From NCBI GenBank assembly GCA_028275195.1, contig JAPWVC010000064.1, positions 1 to 7,291 on the forward strand: DNA of 7,291 nucleotides, read 5' to 3'. Positions within the stretch are counted from its first letter, which is position 1; each line of letters opens with the position of its first letter. This document shows positions 5,918 through 7,291 of this stretch, one piece after another. The DNA is from Candidatus Acetothermia bacterium. Lineage in GTDB: Bacteria; Bipolaricaulota; Bipolaricaulia; RBG-16-55-9; JANLFV01. Made by a program: the position numbers and the translations under genes. Below the pieces are notes generated by a model that saw nothing but the letters and a program-made list of their open reading frames with translations, had not been told where the DNA came from and made no database searches.

Positions 5918-6292
5918 TCACTTACCCGCCGTGAGGGGCCGGACATTCGAGCCATCGGCTTCCATCAGGTAGATCTCCCACTGACCGCTCCGATCGGAAC
6001 TGAAAGTGAGCCGCTTCCCATCGGGTGACCAGGCCGGGGCGATCGCGTTCGTCTTCTCATCGGTAAGCCGGCGGACCTCGTTCGTAGCTAGATCTATCAC
6101 ATAAATGGCCCACTTGCCCCCTTGGTTGGAGGTGAAGGCGATCCGCGCCCCGTCGGGGGACCAGACGGGATCGATCTTGGCGGGCTTCTGTTCCCCTGGG
6201 CTGGGGAGGCAGCCGCCTAGGCCTAGGCTCAGGGCTAGACCCAAAGCTAGAAGGAGGGGAACTAGGAAGGGAACGAGAGGCTTCATCTTCAT
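5918..6292 (-). CDS. Short lipoprotein with two PD40 (TolB-like) beta-propeller repeats
   Basis: A 124-residue protein with a type II signal peptide: MKMK, a hydrophobic core, and the lipobox LGGC with the lipidated C28. After a short linker come two PD40/WD40-like blades, about 41-77 (DPVWSPDGARIAFTSNQGG...IYVIDL) and 86-121 (APAWSPDGKRLTFSSDRSG...IYLMEADGS). PD40 repeats usually occur in sets of six or seven forming a closed propeller, as in TolB or peptidase S9 N-domains. Two blades are too few, so the protein must oligomerise or be a truncated relative. The second blade is intact up to the stop and there is no visible frameshifted remainder in the 51 bp downstream. The start is ATG at 6292, 4 nt after an AGGAG-like site; ATG at 6286 is also possible. 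It is anchored to a membrane; its partner is unknown. Confidence 0.82.
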   Translation of the reverse strand: MKMKPLVPFLVPLLLALGLALSLGLGGCLPSPGEQKPAKIDPVWSPDGARIAFTSNQGGKWAIYVIDLATNEVRRLTDEKTNAIAPAWSPDGKRLTFSSDRSGQWEIYLMEADGSNVRPLTAGK

Positions 6293-6316
6293 CACTCTCC
6301 TTGATGGCTTATTGGG

Positions 6317-6325
6317 AGTATAACA
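6317..6325 (-). promoter_or_regulatory. Extended -10 promoter of the lipoprotein gene
   Basis: On the minus strand TG-T-TATACT (6325-6317) is an extended -10 element. No convincing -35 lies 17-18 bp upstream, as is common for this promoter type. Transcription would start near 6310, about 18 nt before the ATG. Confidence 0.45.
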
Positions 6326-6375
6326 CATCACTGGGCTGCTCAGCATGGTGGCGATCGGCCTTAGCCAACCCCGAA

Positions 6376-6404
6376 TTGACGGGCCCCAGCGGCCCTGCTA
6401 TAAT
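6376..6404 (+). promoter_or_regulatory. Strong promoter of the tRNA-SRP RNA operon
   Basis: TTGACG (6376-6381) and TATAAT (6399-6404) are separated by 17 bp, and TGC directly before the -10 makes it an extended -10 as well. The expected start, 6-7 nt after the -10, is A6410 or G6411; G6411 is the first base of tRNA-Ser(CGA). The spacer is GC-rich (GGCCCCAGCGGCCCTGC). This is the best promoter in the window, as expected for stable RNA genes. Confidence 0.88.
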
Positions 6405-6410
6405 TCTTCA

Positions 6411-6494
6411 GGAGGGATGACCGAACGGTAAGGAGCCGGTCTCGAAAACCGGTAGGGCCTTCTGGCCTTCGGGGTTCGAATCCCCGTCCCTCCG
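6411..6494 (+). tRNA. tRNA-Ser(CGA), CCA not encoded
   Basis: The acceptor stem GGAGGGA pairs fully with TCCCTCC (6487-6493), followed by discriminator G73 at 6494. The anticodon stem CCGGT/ACCGG holds the loop CTCGAAA, so the anticodon is CGA and it reads UCG. The long variable arm AGGGCC-TTCT-GGCCTT and the T arm CGGGG-TTCGAAT-CCCCG are class II serine features. The D stem has only two firm pairs, with an A-A opposition at 10-25. Only one base (C6495) separates it from the next tRNA, so CCA must be completed after transcription. Transcription probably starts at or one base before its 5' end. Confidence 0.95.
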
Positions 6495-6495
6495 C

Positions 6496-6571
6496 GCGCC
6501 TGTAGCTCAGTGGACAGAGCGACGGACTGCGGATCCGTAGGCCGGGGGTTCAAATCCTCCCAGGCGCACCA
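6496..6571 (+). tRNA. tRNA-Arg(GCG) with encoded CCA
   Basis: Acceptor GCGCCTG/CAGGCGC, D arm GCTC...GAGC with GG in the loop, anticodon stem ACGGA/TCCGT around CTGCGGA, and T arm GGGGG-TTCAAAT-CCTCC with one G-U pair. The discriminator is A6568 and CCA is encoded at 6569-6571. The anticodon GCG reads CGC and, by wobble, CGU. Most bacteria instead use an ACG gene product deaminated to ICG by TadA, so this anticodon is unusual. Confidence 0.95.
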
Positions 6572-6577
6572 AGTGGC

Positions 6578-6667
6578 GGAGAGATGTCCGAGCGGACGAA
6601 GGAGCACGCCTGGAGAGCGTGTGCCGGCGAAAGTCGGTCGTGGGTTCGAATCCCACTCTCTCCGCCA
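6578..6667 (+). tRNA. tRNA-Ser(GGA) with encoded CCA
   Basis: Acceptor GGAGAGA pairs with TCTCTCC (6657-6663); G73 is at 6664 and CCA at 6665-6667. The anticodon stem CACGC/GCGTG holds CTGGAGA, anticodon GGA, reading UCC and UCU. The long variable arm GCCGGC-GAAA-GTCGGT and the T arm GTGGG-TTCGAAT-CCCAC are class II serine features. Six bases (AGTGGC) separate it from tRNA-Arg. The last three of these (GGC) could pair with G73-C74-C75 and lengthen the acceptor helix. The SRP RNA follows with no spacer. Confidence 0.95.
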
Positions 6668-6939
6668 GGCCTGTGCTAGGCGGGGGGCTAGCGGTCCCCT
6701 CCATTCCGCAACCCGCTAGAGCGGAGCCGAAGGGCCGCCCGCGGGGCCGTGGCGGCGGGGTCAGCCCCGGAGAAGCGGTGTTGAGGGCTGAGCCCTCTAC
6801 GGCGCATGTCGGTGAACCCCGTCAGGCCCGGAAGGGAGCAGCGGTAAGCCGGCCTCTGCGGGCGCTAGAGGACCACTTGGCCGGAGCTGGCTCTCCGGAA
6901 AGCGCCCGGCCCACGCCTCAAAGGGGCCACGCACAGGCC
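6668..6939 (+). ncRNA. ffs: SRP RNA, long (Bacillus-type) form with Alu domain
   Basis: This is the RNA core of the signal recognition particle, which binds Ffh and guides membrane and secretory proteins to the translocon. The universal domain IV hairpin is visible: GTCAGG (6821-6826), the GGAA tetraloop (6830-6833) and AGCAG (6837-6841). The 5' region GTGCTAGG-CGGGGGG-CTAGCGG followed by CCGCAACCCGCTAGAGC matches the Alu domain of long bacterial SRP RNAs. GGTGTTGA near 6777-6784 is also shared with the Bacillus scRNA. The ends close as helix 1: GGCCTGTGC (6668-6676) with GCACAGGCC (6931-6939), nine perfect pairs. The RNA is about 272 nt. It begins on the base after the CCA of tRNA-Ser(GGA), so it is almost surely co-transcribed with the tRNAs. 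Ends could differ by a few bases. Confidence 0.93.
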
Positions 6940-6943
6940 CTTT
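6920..6943 (+). terminator. Candidate intrinsic terminator at the 3' end of the SRP RNA
   Basis: AAAGGGGCC and GGCCCTTT form an eight-pair stem with one bulged G and the loop ACGCACA, followed by the weakly U-rich TTTACTCT. It overlaps the 3' strand of SRP helix 1 (6931-6939), so this hairpin and helix 1 exclude each other. It ends where the convergent small gene stops. The weak U tail leaves some doubt. Confidence 0.5.
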
Positions 6944-7196
6944 ACTCTCCAAGCCGCTCCAGCTTGAAGACTACCGGGTTCTTGGGGTCGGGGCAGGCGA
7001 TGTGGGCCAGGCCCTCCTTCTCCCAGGGGAAGTTTCCCCCGAACTGGAGGACCCTCAGATAAGGGTAGAGGGAGTGCCAGGCCGAGGGGCAGAGGCCCGG
7101 GAGCAACCTTCCTTCGTAGATGAACTCCTGCCCCGCCTTATGCCCGGCGGCGCAGCTCCCCTCTTGCTTGACCACGGTGATGCGGACCTTGTTCAT
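6942..7196 (-). CDS. TIGR04076-family small protein of unknown function
   Basis: An 84-residue protein beginning MNKVRITVVKQEGSCAAGHKAGQEF. It has LLPGLCPSAWHSLYPYLRVLQFGG in the middle and HIACPDPKNPVVFKLERL at the end. The CPDP-N-VVF ending and the P-LCP-A...Y block are typical of the TIGR04076 group of small uncharacterised proteins. Three cysteines (C15, C36, C69) are spread through the chain and might bind metal, but there is no clear finger motif. There is no signal peptide. ATG at 7196 has GGAGG 7 nt upstream; the frame extends to 7256 but those residues are not family-like and ignore this site. The stop TAA (6944-6942) lies directly after the SRP RNA 3' end, on the opposite strand. 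Confidence 0.82.
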   Translation of the reverse strand: MNKVRITVVKQEGSCAAGHKAGQEFIYEGRLLPGLCPSAWHSLYPYLRVLQFGGNFPWEKEGLAHIACPDPKNPVVFKLERLGE

Positions 7197-7218
7197 CCGT
7201 TCCCCTCCTTCGAGCGCC

Positions 7219-7248
7219 ATTGTCCAATCGCGAGCTATCGCCCTGCAA
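7219..7248 (-). promoter_or_regulatory. Weak candidate promoter of the TIGR04076-like gene
   Basis: On the minus strand TTGCAG (7248-7243) and GACAAT (7224-7219) are separated by 18 bp. The -10 matches the consensus at only four positions. The upstream region runs off the window, so the gene may instead belong to a longer operon. Confidence 0.25.
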
Positions 7249-7291
7249 ATCCGCATTCGCCCTCGCCATCAAGGTGTCCCTATCTTAAGGG

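Noticed and set aside
6619..7062. 147-codon plus-strand frame over tRNA-Ser and SRP RNA
   Set aside because: It lies on structured RNA genes and ends inside the opposing gene; no coding signature.
1..7291. CRISPR array, phage or defence system
   Set aside because: No regularly spaced repeats, no nuclease, helicase, integrase or toxin-like genes; all genes look like housekeeping or envelope functions.

Overview
The window looks like a chromosomal segment of a GC-rich bacterium. Bacterial traits are the sigma70-type promoters (TTGACG-17-TATAAT before the tRNAs), strong AGGAGG ribosome binding sites, a bacterial SRP RNA and a lipoprotein signal. A PorV/UPF0164-like beta-barrel with a signal peptide points to an outer membrane. 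The long SRP RNA with an Alu domain, a tRNA-Arg with a GCG anticodon, a stand-alone Lrp/AsnC ligand-binding domain, an M42 peptidase and many GTG/TTG starts suggest a deep-branching, perhaps thermophilic lineage. Bipolaricaulota/Acetothermia is a guess that cannot be tested from sequence alone.

Layout. At 1-212 (minus) is the N-terminus of an exported solute-binding protein resembling PhnD, with its own consensus promoter. From 3690 down to 307 (minus) runs a five-gene chain in which every junction overlaps: RAM-domain protein, beta-barrel, 73-residue zinc-finger-like protein, M1 metallopeptidase and HAD phosphatase. Divergent from it at 3846-4889 (plus) is an M42 aminopeptidase, whose ribosome binding site lies inside a perfect palindrome. 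A perfect 26-bp inverted repeat follows. Then come two minus-strand genes: a rhomboid protease (5138-5866) and a short lipoprotein with two PD40 beta-propeller repeats (5918-6292).

From 6376 (plus) one strong promoter appears to drive a compact stable-RNA operon: tRNA-Ser(CGA), tRNA-Arg(GCG), tRNA-Ser(GGA) and SRP RNA. Its spacers are 1, 6 and 0 nt. A small TIGR04076-like gene converges on it from the right (6942-7196, minus).

The protein genes point to envelope and peptide metabolism: exported binding protein, barrel, membrane-anchored M1 peptidase, rhomboid, lipoprotein and a cytosolic M42 peptidase. The RNA operon joins tRNA supply with protein targeting. No CRISPR array, transposase or phage gene is visible. 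The most unusual parts are the processing-tight tRNA/SRP RNA operon and the fully overlapping five-gene operon with an unrecognised zinc-binding protein.
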